Assembly: GCF_016055185.1 (NCBI RefSeq)
Contig: NZ_JAECVR010000010.1
Span: forward strand, 62,001-126,000
DNA length: 64,000 nt
Origin: Paenactinomyces guangxiensis
Lineage (GTDB): Bacteria > Bacillota > Bacilli > Thermoactinomycetales > Thermoactinomycetaceae
Reading direction: 5' to 3'
Made by a program: the position numbers and the translations under genes. Below are positions 27,740 to 39,091 of the stretch, piece by piece (within the stretch, counting starts at the first letter, position 1; every line of letters starts with the position of its first letter). A model generated the notes under the pieces. That model was not told the origin of the DNA. It made no database searches and was given only the letters and a program-made list of their open reading frames with translations.

Positions 27740-27878
27740 ACCATTCATCCTCCTTTTGCTATTATTTATAATCATCATACCTGATTTAAGCGTATGCGTG
27801 TTAGTATATCAAACGCAGGATTCATCATAGAAGCCTTAACCAGAGAAATAAAACTATCATCTTAAACGGATGATTTTG

Positions 27879-27908
27879 TTGACATATTAGGGTAAAATCT
27901 ACTAATCT
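27879..27908 (+). promoter_or_regulatory. Promoter of the VWA lipoprotein gene
   Basis: TTGACA (27879-27884) and TAATCT (27903-27908) are separated by 18 bases, some 40 bases upstream of the GTG start. Confidence 0.45.
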
Positions 27909-27944
27909 TGACCTTAGATTTACATAGTTGCAGGGGGTATCAAA

Positions 27945-29279
27945 GTGAAAAGCCTGAAAAAGCTGGCTGTCATTGCAACAGTTGCTCTGACGTTCTTTGC
28001 AACTGGTTGCGGCTTGATCGGTGCATTTGATAAAGAAAACCAAACTCCAAAGGCCCAACCGGCAAAAAAAGAGGAAAAGCCCAAACCGGGAATTCCTGAA
28101 GATCCTTTGAAGCCTGTGAAGGAAAATTTAGATTACATCCTGCACCAACCCGCGGGGAAATTTTCCGGTGACAAATACGACAAACAAAGTGTAATCGCAG
28201 AACTGTCTAAAACTTCCCTCAATGCAAAGGAAAAGGATAATTTTTATAACTTAGTTAAACTTGTAGGTGAAGATTATTCCAAGTACACCGATTTCTTCAA
28301 GAATTTTAATACTTCCGCTCCGGCTCCTACTCCCACCCCTACGTTGACAGTCAACGGACAGGTCGTTTCCAGGAAACTGAATATCGAGATTTTATTGGAT
28401 GCCAGTGGCAGTATGAATGAAAAAATAGGTTCGCAAACAAAGATGGATCTGGCAAAACAGTCCATTCATTCGTTTCTTTCCCAAATTCCCAAAGATGCCA
28501 ATGTGATGCTGCGCGTTTACGGGAACAAAGGAAGCAACAGTGATGCGGATAAAGCCGTCTCCTGCCGGAGTTCAGAGGTGATTTATCCTCTTAAAAGTTA
28601 TGATTCCGCTTCGTTTGCATCAAAGATGAAAAAGGTTCAACCTTCCGGATGGACACCTCTGGCCAGAGCGATTCAACAGGCCCAGACCGATTTAGCCTCC
28701 CAGAAGGATGCGCAAAATATTGTTTATATCGTGAGTGACGGAAATGAAACCTGCGACGGAGATCCGGTGGCGGCGGCATCTGCTTTGAGCCAGTCCGAGA
28801 TCAGAGGGATTGTCAATATTATTGGCTTTGATGTAGATGACGCGGGCCAAAAAGCGTTAAAAGAGGTAGCCGAGGCAGGCAACGGAACCTATACTACCGT
28901 GGAATCGGAACAGGATTTAGACGGATATTTTGAAAGCCAGAAAGACCGGCTGTATAATGCCTGGGATACCTGGTATAACCATAATTGGGAACAAGCCGAC
29001 AAATATTACAATGAAGGTTGGGAAGCCCTGGATCAGGCATATAATGAGATGTGGAACAAGGCTGATAAGGAGTATAACCGGATGTGGGAAGTATGTGATG
29101 AAACACCGGGTTGCGGCGCAGAAGTGAAATCATGGCTTGACGACCGGTCTGCACTCATTAAAGAGTATGCAGATGATGTGAGTACTCGTTTAAAAGAAGA
29201 ACTAAATAAAAATACCACAAAAGCGAAAAACGAGTATGATGACAGAGCGACCAAAGAGAAGCAGAAAATATTGAATTAG
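27945..29279 (+). CDS. VWA-domain lipoprotein with Trp/Tyr-rich helical tail
   Basis: 444 residues from GTG at 27945 behind GGGGG. Residues 1-22 are a lipoprotein signal ending in FFATGC, so Cys22 should be lipidated and the protein held on the outer face of the membrane. A Lys/Pro linker and a small helical domain precede a von Willebrand A domain (~145-325) with the MIDAS motif LLDASGSMNE, then PSGWTPLARAIQ and VSDGNETCDGDP. The last ~110 residues repeat a pattern of Tyr-Asn, Trp and Asp about every 10-11 residues (YNHNWEQADKYYNEGW, YNEMWNKADKEYNRMW), then a charged coil. Domain order resembles YwmC/YwmD of B. subtilis. Function unknown. Confidence 0.82.
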   Translation: MKSLKKLAVIATVALTFFATGCGLIGAFDKENQTPKAQPAKKEEKPKPGIPEDPLKPVKENLDYILHQPAGKFSGDKYDKQSVIAELSKTSLNAKEKDNFYNLVKLVGEDYSKYTDFFKNFNTSAPAPTPTPTLTVNGQVVSRKLNIEILLDASGSMNEKIGSQTKMDLAKQSIHSFLSQIPKDANVMLRVYGNKGSNSDADKAVSCRSSEVIYPLKSYDSASFASKMKKVQPSGWTPLARAIQQAQTDLASQKDAQNIVYIVSDGNETCDGDPVAAASALSQSEIRGIVNIIGFDVDDAGQKALKEVAEAGNGTYTTVESEQDLDGYFESQKDRLYNAWDTWYNHNWEQADKYYNEGWEALDQAYNEMWNKADKEYNRMWEVCDETPGCGAEVKSWLDDRSALIKEYADDVSTRLKEELNKNTTKAKNEYDDRATKEKQKILN

Positions 29280-29300
29280 ATCGCGGAGTGAAAGAAAAAG

Positions 29301-29336
29301 AGGTCCTTCCGGGAAACATGACGGAAGGACCTTTGT
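29301..29336 (+). terminator. Terminator of the VWA lipoprotein gene
   Basis: AGGTCCTTCCG and CGGAAGGACCT form an 11-bp perfect stem with a 10-base loop, followed by TTTG; it separates convergent genes. Confidence 0.75.
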
Positions 29337-29419
29337 CATTTAACTTTCCATACAGCTGAACCGCCCTTTCAGGCTTTCAGACGGTGCTTTCTGTAAGCAA
29401 CTTTATCTTTGGTCTTCTC

Positions 29420-31288
<1,869 letters not shown>

Positions 31289-31324
31289 TCATCCATTGGA
31301 AGAGTAATAGAAAAGGACACAAAT

Positions 31325-31430
31325 TGTCCATCCCTACGCTGGCATTACCCAGATCAGGTTAACCGGTCGGCGGCAGAGTTCTCCGCCCTCTCAGCCTGGC
31401 TGCTCCAAGCTCCCGTTACTATCCTATGTA
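31325..31430 (-). promoter_or_regulatory. TPP (THI-box) riboswitch
   Basis: The minus strand holds the complete consensus: GGGAGC, GGCTGAGAGGGCGGA, ACCGGTTAACCTGATCTGG and GTAATGCCAGCGTAGGGA. It lies about 160 bases upstream of thiC. Confidence 0.97.
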
Positions 31431-31727
31431 GTTGCTACTATCAACGTAACACAGATTACTGGCAGGGTCAATCGTACGGAGTTAGTTGCAGGTGCAAGGA
31501 AAATTGTCACCAGTTTGCTAAAAAGTCCCACTGTTTTGTGATCACAGAGGTGTATTTATTTTCTATACTAGAGTTAACCTGTCATTTTAAGGGGCGCCAT
31601 TTGCTCATATTTACCATAAATTGTATCAATCCTTTGATATTTGATAAAGTGAAGTTTTCCTCTATCATTCATCATTTTATTTCGGTATGCTAGTGGTAGG
31701 CTGTACGTGGAAAGGAAGGAGTTTCCT

Positions 31728-32540
31728 TTGAGGATTGATTGGTCTCATGTGAGTAAAATATATGAACCTCAAGAAAGTATTCGCGGATATTACCAAAAAA
31801 GAACGCGCCATATGGGATTGCTCGATTTTTCAGCATCTGTCCGAAGAGGGATCACGGTTATTCTGGGGCCTGAGGGCTCCGGTAAAACAACTTTGCTCAG
31901 ATTAACAGGAACATTGATGGTTCCTGACGATGGGAGGATCACTTTCCAGGACAGTAACGGGGAAGGTTATGTTTGGTCCAAAGGAAGCGTAATTACTTCG
32001 GGAATCTCCAGTCTGGGGGACTTGAAAGAGAAAATTGGTTACATACCTCATACAAAAAAGTTGGATCATGATATTACCGTCGAATTATCATTGCTGCATC
32101 TCGCACAGTTGAGACGTGTGCCAAATCCCAAAAAAAGAAGTGCAGAGATGATCACCAAATGGGGACTGGGCGCCTATCGCAGAACTCCGCTCCATGAATT
32201 ATCCGGCGGGAGTTTAAAAAGGTATCTGCTGGCACAGAGCCTGATCGTCAGCCCGAAGATCTGGATTCTGGACGAACCGACCAAGGGAATGGACGAGCTG
32301 GGAAAAAGATTGCTATGGCAGGAACTGATTGATCAGCCGGCAGATCGGATTACTCTGATCGCCACCACAGATGATATGGAACTGGCGGAATGCGCCGATG
32401 ATCTGATGCTATTGGAATCCGGCTCCTGCCGCCGCCTGGGGCGGAAAAAATGGCTCACGGCGAGCGTTCCGGAGGGGACGGTTTCCGCCTGGTACAAGGC
32501 GATGCAGGCATTTTCCAAATTGCGCAGTTCCCAGAGGTAA
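31728..32540 (+). CDS. ABC transporter ATP-binding protein without partner
   Basis: 270 residues from TTG at 31728, six bases after AAGGAAGGAG. Walker A GPEGSGKTTLL, signature LSGGSLKRYLLAQSL and Walker B IWILDEPTKGMDE are intact. The Q-loop region reads YIPHTKKLDHDITV, with His where Gln is usual. No permease gene is adjacent: the next gene is a GNAT protein. The N-terminus (WSHVSKIYEPQ) resembles ATPases of ABC-2 type exporters. It may pair with a permease elsewhere or have a regulatory role. Confidence 0.85.
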   Translation: MRIDWSHVSKIYEPQESIRGYYQKRTRHMGLLDFSASVRRGITVILGPEGSGKTTLLRLTGTLMVPDDGRITFQDSNGEGYVWSKGSVITSGISSLGDLKEKIGYIPHTKKLDHDITVELSLLHLAQLRRVPNPKKRSAEMITKWGLGAYRRTPLHELSGGSLKRYLLAQSLIVSPKIWILDEPTKGMDELGKRLLWQELIDQPADRITLIATTDDMELAECADDLMLLESGSCRRLGRKKWLTASVPEGTVSAWYKAMQAFSKLRSSQR

Positions 32541-32617
32541 GAGAATAGATTTACGGAGAGGAGGTCCAATCCCATCATTGTTTTGGGTTGGACTTTTTGG
32601 GAGGTTTACATGGAGTT

Positions 32618-33145
32618 ATGAATCCAAAGGTTTGCATTTCCCCGCCAGAAAATAAATCAGATTGGGTCTGGCTGGAAAAACTCTGGCAGAAGGAATGGGG
32701 CGGTACTACGATGGTGACACGCGGCACCATCTACCATTTGCGGGATCTTAATGTTCTTATCGCCCGGGAAGGAGAAAAGCCAGTTGGAGCGATTACGTAC
32801 CATTTGAATAGCGAAGATGCCGAAATCATAAGTTTAAATGCCCTTGTTGAACAACGTGGAATCGGGGGTGCCCTGCTCCGGTCAGCAGAAAAAGAGGTGC
32901 AAAACGCCGGAAGAAAACGAATCTGGGTTATCACAACAAATGATAACCTGGATTCTCTGCGTTTTTATCAACGGCGTGGCTATCGAATGGCAGCGCTCTA
33001 TCCCGGGACAGTAGATGAAGCGAGAAAGGATAAACCGTCTATTCCTCTGGTAGGGAAATTTGGAATTCCATTACATGATGAGATTGAATTGGAAAAGGTG
33101 TTTAACCGGGAAAGAGTTGGAGACAGACCCTTCGAACACGTGTAA
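32618..33145 (+). CDS. GNAT N-acetyltransferase
   Basis: 175 residues from ATG at 32618; an in-frame start at 32588 is less likely. The acetyl-CoA site is in NALVEQRGIGGALLRSAEKE and the C-terminal GNAT strand in NDNLDSLRFYQRRGYRMAAL. Substrate unknown. It follows the ABC ATPase by about 80 bases and ends before a terminator (AACCTGG/CCGGGTT then T-run at 33157-33190). Confidence 0.85.
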   Translation: MNPKVCISPPENKSDWVWLEKLWQKEWGGTTMVTRGTIYHLRDLNVLIAREGEKPVGAITYHLNSEDAEIISLNALVEQRGIGGALLRSAEKEVQNAGRKRIWVITTNDNLDSLRFYQRRGYRMAALYPGTVDEARKDKPSIPLVGKFGIPLHDEIELEKVFNRERVGDRPFEHV

Positions 33146-33156
33146 TCATCTCCTGG

Positions 33157-33190
33157 AACCTGGTGTCAAGCCGGGTTTTATTTTTTTATT
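33157..33190 (+). terminator. Terminator after the GNAT gene
   Basis: AACCTGG and CCGGGTT pair around GTGTCAAG and are followed by TTATTTTTTT. Confidence 0.65.
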
Positions 33191-33253
33191 CTCCGCTGCG
33201 AATGGATTCTTTTGTGCAATCAAACTGTGGGGCAAAAAGGGAGCCATTTTGAC

Positions 33254-33418
33254 ATGACCGTGGGTTATGATTCATCCTTTTTTTTAGCCGGGGTACTTCT
33301 GGGGGCAGCTTCCCTGCTCAGCTTTTTCCTTACATATCCGGCGATGGAAAAGAAGAAAATTTTGGACCCGATGAATGAACAAAGAGGGGAGCCTTGTGAA
33401 GGAAAGATTAAAATATGA
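33254..33418 (+). CDS. Possible 54-residue single-span membrane protein
   Basis: ATG at 33254 with GGGAG ten bases upstream. One hydrophobic segment (FFLAGVLLGAASLLSFFLTY) is followed by a charged tail containing one Cys. No family recognised. It lies just before the copper operon but outside its operators. Confidence 0.4.
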   Translation: MTVGYDSSFFLAGVLLGAASLLSFFLTYPAMEKKKILDPMNEQRGEPCEGKIKI

Positions 33419-33469
33419 TGATGTTGCGTGGGCACTATGGAATGCTGTGCTAAAAATTTGATATATCTC

Positions 33470-33531
33470 TTTACATACCCTAGATGGGTATGTTATATTT
33501 GACACAACGGGATGATACCCCGCAGGGGTAT
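33470..33531 (+). promoter_or_regulatory. csoR promoter with two CsoR operators
   Basis: TTTACA (33470-33475) and TTATAT (33493-33498) are 17 bases apart. Operator 1, ATACCCTAGATGGGTAT (33475-33491), fills the spacer; operator 2, ATACCCCGCAGGGGTAT (33515-33531), lies downstream. Both match the TACCC-N5-GGGTA pattern bound by CsoR, so copper-free repressor should block polymerase. Confidence 0.85.
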
Positions 33532-33553
33532 GTGGGGGTGAGGTGGAAACAAT

Positions 33554-33877
33554 ATGCAGGAACCACAAAAACTGATATATTCCGAAAAATGCTCTGGAAA
33601 AAGAAAGAGTCATCACTCCGAGAAGACGAAACATAATCTTACGACCCGCTTGAACCGAATTGAAGGACAAATCAGAGGGGTAAAAACTCTTATTGAAAGA
33701 GATACTTATTGTGATGATGTGTTGAATCAGATCTCGGCAATTCAATCTGCTCTTAATAGCGTCAGTAAGCTCCTTTTGGAAGGTCATATGCGAAGTTGCG
33801 TAGTGGAACGCTTGCAAGAAGGGGATACTGAAGTGATTGATGAGTTGCTTATTACCATGAAAAAGCTGATGAAATAG
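33554..33877 (+). CDS. csoR: Copper-sensing transcriptional repressor CsoR
   Basis: 107 residues, all-helical DUF156 fold. LTTRLNRIEGQIRGVKTLIE is the DNA-contact helix, and the Cu(I) ligands Cys-His-Cys are present in DTYCDDVLNQ and LEGHMRSCVVE. It represses this operon until Cu(I) binds. First gene of csoR-copZ-copA. copZ starts about 30 bases after its stop. Confidence 0.95.
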   Translation: MQEPQKLIYSEKCSGKRKSHHSEKTKHNLTTRLNRIEGQIRGVKTLIERDTYCDDVLNQISAIQSALNSVSKLLLEGHMRSCVVERLQEGDTEVIDELLITMKKLMK

Positions 33878-33906
33878 ACTGATATTTCATATGGGAGGAA
33901 TCCGGG

Positions 33907-34107
33907 ATGAAAAAAGAGGCACTGCGTGTAGAAGGAATGTCTTGTAATCATTGTGTGGCTGCGATTGAAGGAGCCCTGCAAAAAATTGATGTGAAAGCAA
34001 AAGTGGACTTGTCTGCCAAAACTGTCTCAGTAGAATATGATGATGATAAAGTGAGTTTAGATACTGTAAAATATACGATTGAAGATCAAGGTTATGATGT
34101 AGTTTAA
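33907..34107 (+). CDS. copZ: Copper chaperone CopZ
   Basis: 66 residues, a single heavy-metal-associated domain with the Cu(I)-binding motif GMSCNHC near residue 10. It carries Cu(I) in the cytoplasm to CopA. ATG at 33907 behind GGGAGG. A terminator lies between it and copA. Confidence 0.95.
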   Translation: MKKEALRVEGMSCNHCVAAIEGALQKIDVKAKVDLSAKTVSVEYDDDKVSLDTVKYTIEDQGYDVV

Positions 34108-34119
34108 CATTCTGCGCGG

Positions 34120-34238
34120 CTGAGGCCGCATCCAGTATCAGCACTTGTGCGGCCTCAGTCCGGTTTCTGTTCCGACGGGCACCTGAACTCGGATGTGATC
34201 ATCCTGTCCAATGCAGTTATAGCAGCACTGCTTTTTTT
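34120..34238 (+). terminator. Hairpins between copZ and copA
   Basis: CTGAGGCCGCA (34120-34130) pairs perfectly with 34148-34158 but has no T-run. Further on, GCAGT and ACTGC (34213-34231) are followed by seven T, a proper terminator. copA therefore has its own promoter and operators. Confidence 0.7.
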
Positions 34239-34291
34239 AATTCCATAATGGAGACTGTGAGCTTTTAAACAGCTTTTTACGGTAAGTGATA

Positions 34292-34343
34292 CTACCCTGC
34301 AGGGGTAGAAATTTTTTCAATCTCATATACCCCTATGGGGTAT
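34292..34343 (+). promoter_or_regulatory. copA upstream region with two CsoR operators
   Basis: CTACCCTGCAGGGGTAG (34292-34308) and ATACCCCTATGGGGTAT (34327-34343) repeat the CsoR pattern seen before csoR. The promoter boxes are not clear to me. Confidence 0.8.
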
Positions 34344-34368
34344 TTAGGTATAGAAAGGAGTCATATCC

Positions 34369-36780
34369 ATGTCAACGAAACAAACCACCTTCAAAGTTAC
34401 TGGTATGACTTGCGCTGCCTGTGCGAACCGCATTGAAAAAGGTTTGAACAGAGTGGAGGGTGTAACGGAAGCAAACGTCAATTTTACACTGGAAACAGCT
34501 AAGGTTTCTTATGACCCTGAGAAAACAAATATAAATCAGCTGGAAGAGAAAATAGAGTCTCTTGGTTACCGTACAGTAAAGGAAACAACTGAATTTAAAC
34601 TGATTGGAATGACCTGTGCGGCCTGTGCCAATCGGATCGAAAAAGGCCTGAACAAGCTGCCGGGCGTTTCCAAAGCGACTGTCAACTTTGCCTTGGAAAC
34701 AGCAAGAGTAGAATATTCTCCTGCTGAAGTGAGTATGGCGGATATGATGCAAAAGGTGGAGCAGCTGGGCTATCAGGCGAAACCCAAAGAGGAGCAATCT
34801 CAGGATAAAGACTACAGACAAACAGAAATCCAAAAACAACAGCGTAAATTTTTGCTTTCAGCCCTTTTGTCCTTCCCGCTTCTATGGGCTATGGTCAGCC
34901 ATTTTTCATTTACCTCTTTTATCTGGCTGCCGGATTTATTTATGAATCCCTGGTTCCAGTTTGCCCTGGCTACACCTGTCCAATTTATCATAGGCCGCCA
35001 TTTCTATATAGGCGCTTATAAAGCTCTTCGCAATAAAAGTGCCAATATGGACGTGTTGGTTGCATTGGGGACATCAGCCGCCTATTTCTACAGTTTGTAT
35101 CTGACTGTTGCAAGCACCGCTCAGGGTGCCCATCACCGGGTGGAACTGTACTATGAAACAAGTGCCGTATTGATTACACTCATTATCCTTGGAAAACTGT
35201 TTGAGGCCCGCGCCAAAGGGCGTTCGTCGGAGGCGATTAAGAAGTTAATGGGACTTCAGGCGAAAACCGCTTTAGTGATTCGGGACGGCCTGGAACAAAA
35301 TGTGCCGGTCGAAGCAGTGACAGCCGGTGATCTCCTGATCGTAAAACCGGGTGAGAAAATTCCGGTCGACGGCGAAGTCACAGAAGGGGTATCAGCTGTT
35401 GATGAATCCATGTTGACAGGGGAAAGTATCCCAGTCGAAAAACGGGTTGGGGACACTGTCATCGGTGCGACGATCAATAAAAATGGCCGTTTGGTGATGA
35501 AGGCGACCAAAGTGGGCAAAGAGACTGCACTGGCCCAGATTATTAAAGTAGTAGAAGAAGCGCAGGGTTCCAAAGCTCCGATTCAACGAATCGCGGACAA
35601 AATTTCCGGTGTTTTTGTTCCCATTGTTGTAGGAATTGCTGTTGTTACGTTCTTCATCTGGTTCTTGGCAGTTGATCCCGGAAAATTTGCCGAAGCCTTG
35701 GAGAAAGCCATTGCCGTTCTTGTCATCGCTTGTCCGTGTGCTCTGGGATTAGCTACTCCGACCTCCATTATGGCCGGATCGGGACGTGCTGCTGAATGGG
35801 GTATCTTATTCAAAGGCGGAGAGCATTTAGAGTCTACCGAACAAATCAATACAGTTGTTCTGGATAAAACGGGAACCATCACAAATGGCAAACCGCAATT
35901 AACAGATGTCATCGTGGCAGAGGGAATAGACGAAACCTCTTTGCTGAGATTGGTCGGTGCGGCGGAGAAGAACTCGGAACATCCGCTGGCAGAGGCGATT
36001 GTAGAAGGGGTTCAGGCAAGAAAGATCACTTTTCCTGACGCAGATAAGTTTGAGGCCATCCCCGGTTATGGGGTTCAGGCAGTCGTTCAAGGGAAAGAAC
36101 TGCTTATTGGAACCAGAAACTTAATGGCTAAACACAATGTAGAAATCCAACAGATTCAATCTGTCATGTCCGAGCTTGAAACCGCGGGCAAAACAGCGGT
36201 CTTGGTTGCGATAGACCGGCAATATAGCGGGCTGCTGGCTGTAGCTGATACCGTAAAGGAAACCTCAAAAGAAGCAATACGCCGTCTTAAAGAAATGGGA
36301 TTAGAAGTTATTATGATTACAGGAGACAACCAACGCACCGCCCAGGCGATCGGCCGGGAAGTCGGTGTAGATCGGGTATTAGCGGAAGTATTGCCTGAAG
36401 GTAAAGCAGATGAAGTGAAAAAGCTGCAGAAGAGCGGAAAGAAAGTGGCGATGGTGGGGGATGGAATAAATGACGCCCCTGCGCTTGCAACTGCTGATAT
36501 CGGGATGGCGATCGGAACCGGGACCGATGTAGCGATGGAGGCCGCAGATGTGACCTTGATCCGCGGAGATTTGAACAGCATTGCAGACGCCATTTTCATG
36601 AGCCGCAAAACCATGCGCAATATTAAACAAAACCTCTTCTGGGCACTGGCTTACAATGTAATTGGAATCCCGGTTGCCGCTTTTGGTTTCTTAGCTCCCT
36701 GGGTTGCGGGTGCAGCGATGGCACTCAGTTCTGTGTCAGTCGTTCTGAATGCCCTGCGTTTGCAACGAGTGAAACGATAG
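34369..36780 (+). CDS. copA: Cu(I)-exporting P-type ATPase CopA
   Basis: 803 residues. Two N-terminal metal-binding domains each carry MTCAAC (Cys15/18 and about Cys83/86). The membrane metal site CPC is in [14 protein letters not shown] near residue 455, the phosphorylation motif DKTGTITNG near 498, the His-Pro motif in SEHPLAEAI, and [11 protein letters not shown] in the hinge. Eight spans expected. It pumps Cu(I) out of the cytoplasm. Controlled by CsoR through two operators of its own. Confidence 0.97.
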   Translation: MSTKQTTFKVTGMTCAACANRIEKGLNRVEGVTEANVNFTLETAKVSYDPEKTNINQLEEKIESLGYRTVKETTEFKLIGMTCAACANRIEKGLNKLPGVSKATVNFALETARVEYSPAEVSMADMMQKVEQLGYQAKPKEEQSQDKDYRQTEIQKQQRKFLLSALLSFPLLWAMVSHFSFTSFIWLPDLFMNPWFQFALATPVQFIIGRHFYIGAYKALRNKSANMDVLVALGTSAAYFYSLYLTVASTAQGAHHRVELYYETSAVLITLIILGKLFEARAKGRSSEAIKKLMGLQAKTALVIRDGLEQNVPVEAVTAGDLLIVKPGEKIPVDGEVTEGVSAVDESMLTGESIPVEKRVGDTVIGATINKNGRLVMKATKVGKETALAQIIKVVEEAQGSKAPIQRIADKISGVFVPIVVGIAVVTFFIWFLAVDPGKFAEALEKAIAVLVIACPCALGLATPTSIMAGSGRAAEWGILFKGGEHLESTEQINTVVLDKTGTITNGKPQLTDVIVAEGIDETSLLRLVGAAEKNSEHPLAEAIVEGVQARKITFPDADKFEAIPGYGVQAVVQGKELLIGTRNLMAKHNVEIQQIQSVMSELETAGKTAVLVAIDRQYSGLLAVADTVKETSKEAIRRLKEMGLEVIMITGDNQRTAQAIGREVGVDRVLAEVLPEGKADEVKKLQKSGKKVAMVGDGINDAPALATADIGMAIGTGTDVAMEAADVTLIRGDLNSIADAIFMSRKTMRNIKQNLFWALAYNVIGIPVAAFGFLAPWVAGAAMALSSVSVVLNALRLQRVKR

Positions 36781-36789
36781 GAGGAGATA

Positions 36790-37262
36790 CGATTGGCGAA
36801 TGACCAGTTTGGGTTGCAGGATGATCTTCCTCCATTCAGGAGGAGCGGTGCCCTGGATCCGGTCAATCAGCAATTTTACACCGATCAATCCAAAGTCATA
36901 AGCGGGCTGGGATACGGTGGTCAGGAACGTCAGGAACGGGCTTATGTCATTGAATAATCCAAGATCTTCAAAAGAGACCACAGATATCTTCAGGTACGCG
37001 CAAACCATGGTGGTGCAAAGCATCGATGGCCACTAAGTTATTGGCGGCAAAGAATGCTGTAGGCCGCTTCGGTTGCTTGAGCAGTTGAGTGGCAGCTTCT
37101 TTGCCGCCATCTAATTTATAATTTGTTTCAATAATGAATAAAGGGTCAACAGGAAGATTATTTAATTTAAGTATATTAATATAAGCTTGAACCCGCTCCC
37201 GGGCCGTTGAGATATGCCGGGGACCTGAAAAGTAAGCGATTCGCCGGTTCCAGTTTTTTGTT
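36790..37262 (-). pseudogene. LacI-family regulator remnant (C-terminal two thirds)
   Basis: On the minus strand the frame reads RRIAYFSGPRHISTARERVQ, then ETNYKLDGGKEAATQLL and FFAANNLVAIDAL, all from the sugar-binding domain of a LacI regulator. Near 36998 a single-base loss shifts the frame, and it continues VVSFEDLGLFNDISPFLTFL and VGVKLL-like IGVKLLIDRIQG. The DNA-binding domain and the first ~170 residues are missing. Downstream of copA and convergent with it. The neighbouring glycosidase-like gene may once have been its target. Confidence 0.75.
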
Positions 37263-37381
37263 ATGAATGAGTGCTTAAGTCTTGTGTTAAAAGATGATAA
37301 ATATTTGTAAGAAACATAATAATATTTTGGTATAATTATTATGTAAATCTTTAAATAAATGGGACAATAGGAGGGGCTGAG

Positions 37382-38968
37382 TTGAAAAAGCTTAAGTGGT
37401 GCGGTCAGAAGCTGGGTGTACTGTTTTTAGTTATGATGATCAGTTTTATGTTGATGATGCCCGGTATGATTCAGGCACAGACAAATGATTTGCAGACACC
37501 GCAGGAAGCCGCCCCGGTGAAAAGGCAGCTGAGAGCCGTTTGGATTGCAAGTGTAGTCAATATTGACTGGCCTTCAAAGATAGTGCTTACAAAAGAGCAG
37601 CAACAGACCGAGTTTATCAACATTTTGGATAAATCGAAAGCGATGGGGATGAATGCGGTTATTGTGCAGATCAGGCCTACTGCCGATGCGTTTTACCGGT
37701 CTAACATCAACCCCTGGTCCAAATATCTGACGGGAAAACAGGGGCAGGATCCGGGGTATGACCCGCTCGCTTTTATGCTTGAAGAGGCACATAAACGCAA
37801 TTTGGAGTTTCATGCCTGGTTTAACCCCTATCGTGTCAGCATGGATACCCGGATTGAGGATCTGGTTCCCAACCATCCGGCCAGACTGCATCCCGACTGG
37901 GTGATTCCCTACGGCGGAAAGCTCTACTATAATCCGGGAATTCCTGAAGCAAAAGAGCATATCATTGAATCAGTCATGGAAGTGGTCAAAAATTACGATA
38001 TTGATGCCGTTCATTTTGACGACTATTTCTATCCCTATCCGGTAAGCGGCCAGGAGTTTGCCGATGAAGCTGCCTACCAGAAATACGGCGCCGCCCTCTT
38101 TCCCGATAAAGCAGACTGGCGCCGACATAATGTGAATACGCTTGTCGGGGAATTGTCCGCTGCGATTAAGCAGGAAAAGCCTTATGTCAAATTTGGTATC
38201 TCTCCTTTTGGAATTTGGAGAAACAAATCGACCGATCCGACCGGTTCAGAGACAAACGGGTTACAAAGCTATGATGCGGTTTACGCGGATACCCGCACCT
38301 GGATCAGGGAAGGATGGATTGACTATGTCACACCACAGATCTACTGGAATTTCGGCTATCCTCCCGCTGCTTATGAAAAGCTGGTCAGTTGGTGGAGTAA
38401 TGAAGTCAAAGGCAGAAACACTCACTTGTATGTTGGACAGGCCGCTTACAAGATTGATACCAGTACTCCGCCGGAATGGAAAAATCCTGAAGAAATGCCG
38501 AATCAGCTTAAATATAATCTGCTGTTCCCGGAAGTCAAGGGCAGTATCTTTTTCAGTTTCAAAGATTTAAACCGAAACCCGCTGGGGATCAAAGACCGCC
38601 TGGCCAATGATCTCTACAAATATCCGGCTCTTGTTCCAACCATGCCCTGGCTTGACAGTCAACCGCCGAAAAAGCCCAAACTGAAAGCCGCACACAGAAG
38701 CAGGGAAGGCGTTAAGATCTATTGGAGGGACCATAACCGGAACGATTCTGCTTACTTTGTGGTCTACCGATTTGAGGGCAACAAAGTGCTGGATATTGGG
38801 GATTCCAAATATTTGCTGGCGACGGTAAGAAAAACAAATGGAGTGTTCCAATCTTTTACCGACAAAACGGCTGAACCGGGTAAAAAGTACACTTATGTGA
38901 TCACGGCAGCAGACCGGCTCCACAATGAAAGTGCCATCAGTAACCAGATCACTTTAAAAGTTAAATAA
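37382..38968 (+). CDS. Secreted glycosyl-hydrolase-like protein, GHL10/YngK type
   Basis: 528 residues from TTG at 37382 (GGAGG upstream). Residues 1-32 are a signal peptide (LFLVMMISFMLMMPG). The core matches the GHL10 (DUF187) TIM-barrel family: QLRAVWIASVVNIDWPSK, GMNAVIVQIRPTADAFY, FHAWFNPYRVS, DAVHFDDYFYPYP and YVTPQIYWNF. The last ~90 residues look like a fibronectin-type domain (KIYWRDHNRND, ITAADRLHNESAISN). B. subtilis YngK is the nearest type. It probably acts on cell-wall or exogenous glycans outside the cell. Confidence 0.87.
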   Translation: MKKLKWCGQKLGVLFLVMMISFMLMMPGMIQAQTNDLQTPQEAAPVKRQLRAVWIASVVNIDWPSKIVLTKEQQQTEFINILDKSKAMGMNAVIVQIRPTADAFYRSNINPWSKYLTGKQGQDPGYDPLAFMLEEAHKRNLEFHAWFNPYRVSMDTRIEDLVPNHPARLHPDWVIPYGGKLYYNPGIPEAKEHIIESVMEVVKNYDIDAVHFDDYFYPYPVSGQEFADEAAYQKYGAALFPDKADWRRHNVNTLVGELSAAIKQEKPYVKFGISPFGIWRNKSTDPTGSETNGLQSYDAVYADTRTWIREGWIDYVTPQIYWNFGYPPAAYEKLVSWWSNEVKGRNTHLYVGQAAYKIDTSTPPEWKNPEEMPNQLKYNLLFPEVKGSIFFSFKDLNRNPLGIKDRLANDLYKYPALVPTMPWLDSQPPKKPKLKAAHRSREGVKIYWRDHNRNDSAYFVVYRFEGNKVLDIGDSKYLLATVRKTNGVFQSFTDKTAEPGKKYTYVITAADRLHNESAISNQITLKVK

Positions 38969-39050
38969 GGTTGAAATTCGGGCCCTCGAAATCACTTCAG
39001 GGGGCGTCGGGTAGGGCAGGCTCGATTTTGCCGCCATCTGTCTAATAAAT

Positions 39051-39089
39051 GGAAAAATGACTTGGGACTATGGACTCAAGTCATTTCTT
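39051..39089 (-). terminator. Terminator-like hairpin next to the recombinase remnant
   Basis: AAATGACTTG and CAAGTCATTT form a 10-bp stem; a T-run follows on the minus strand, i.e. beyond the remnant's stop. Confidence 0.55.
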
Positions 39090-39091
39090 GT

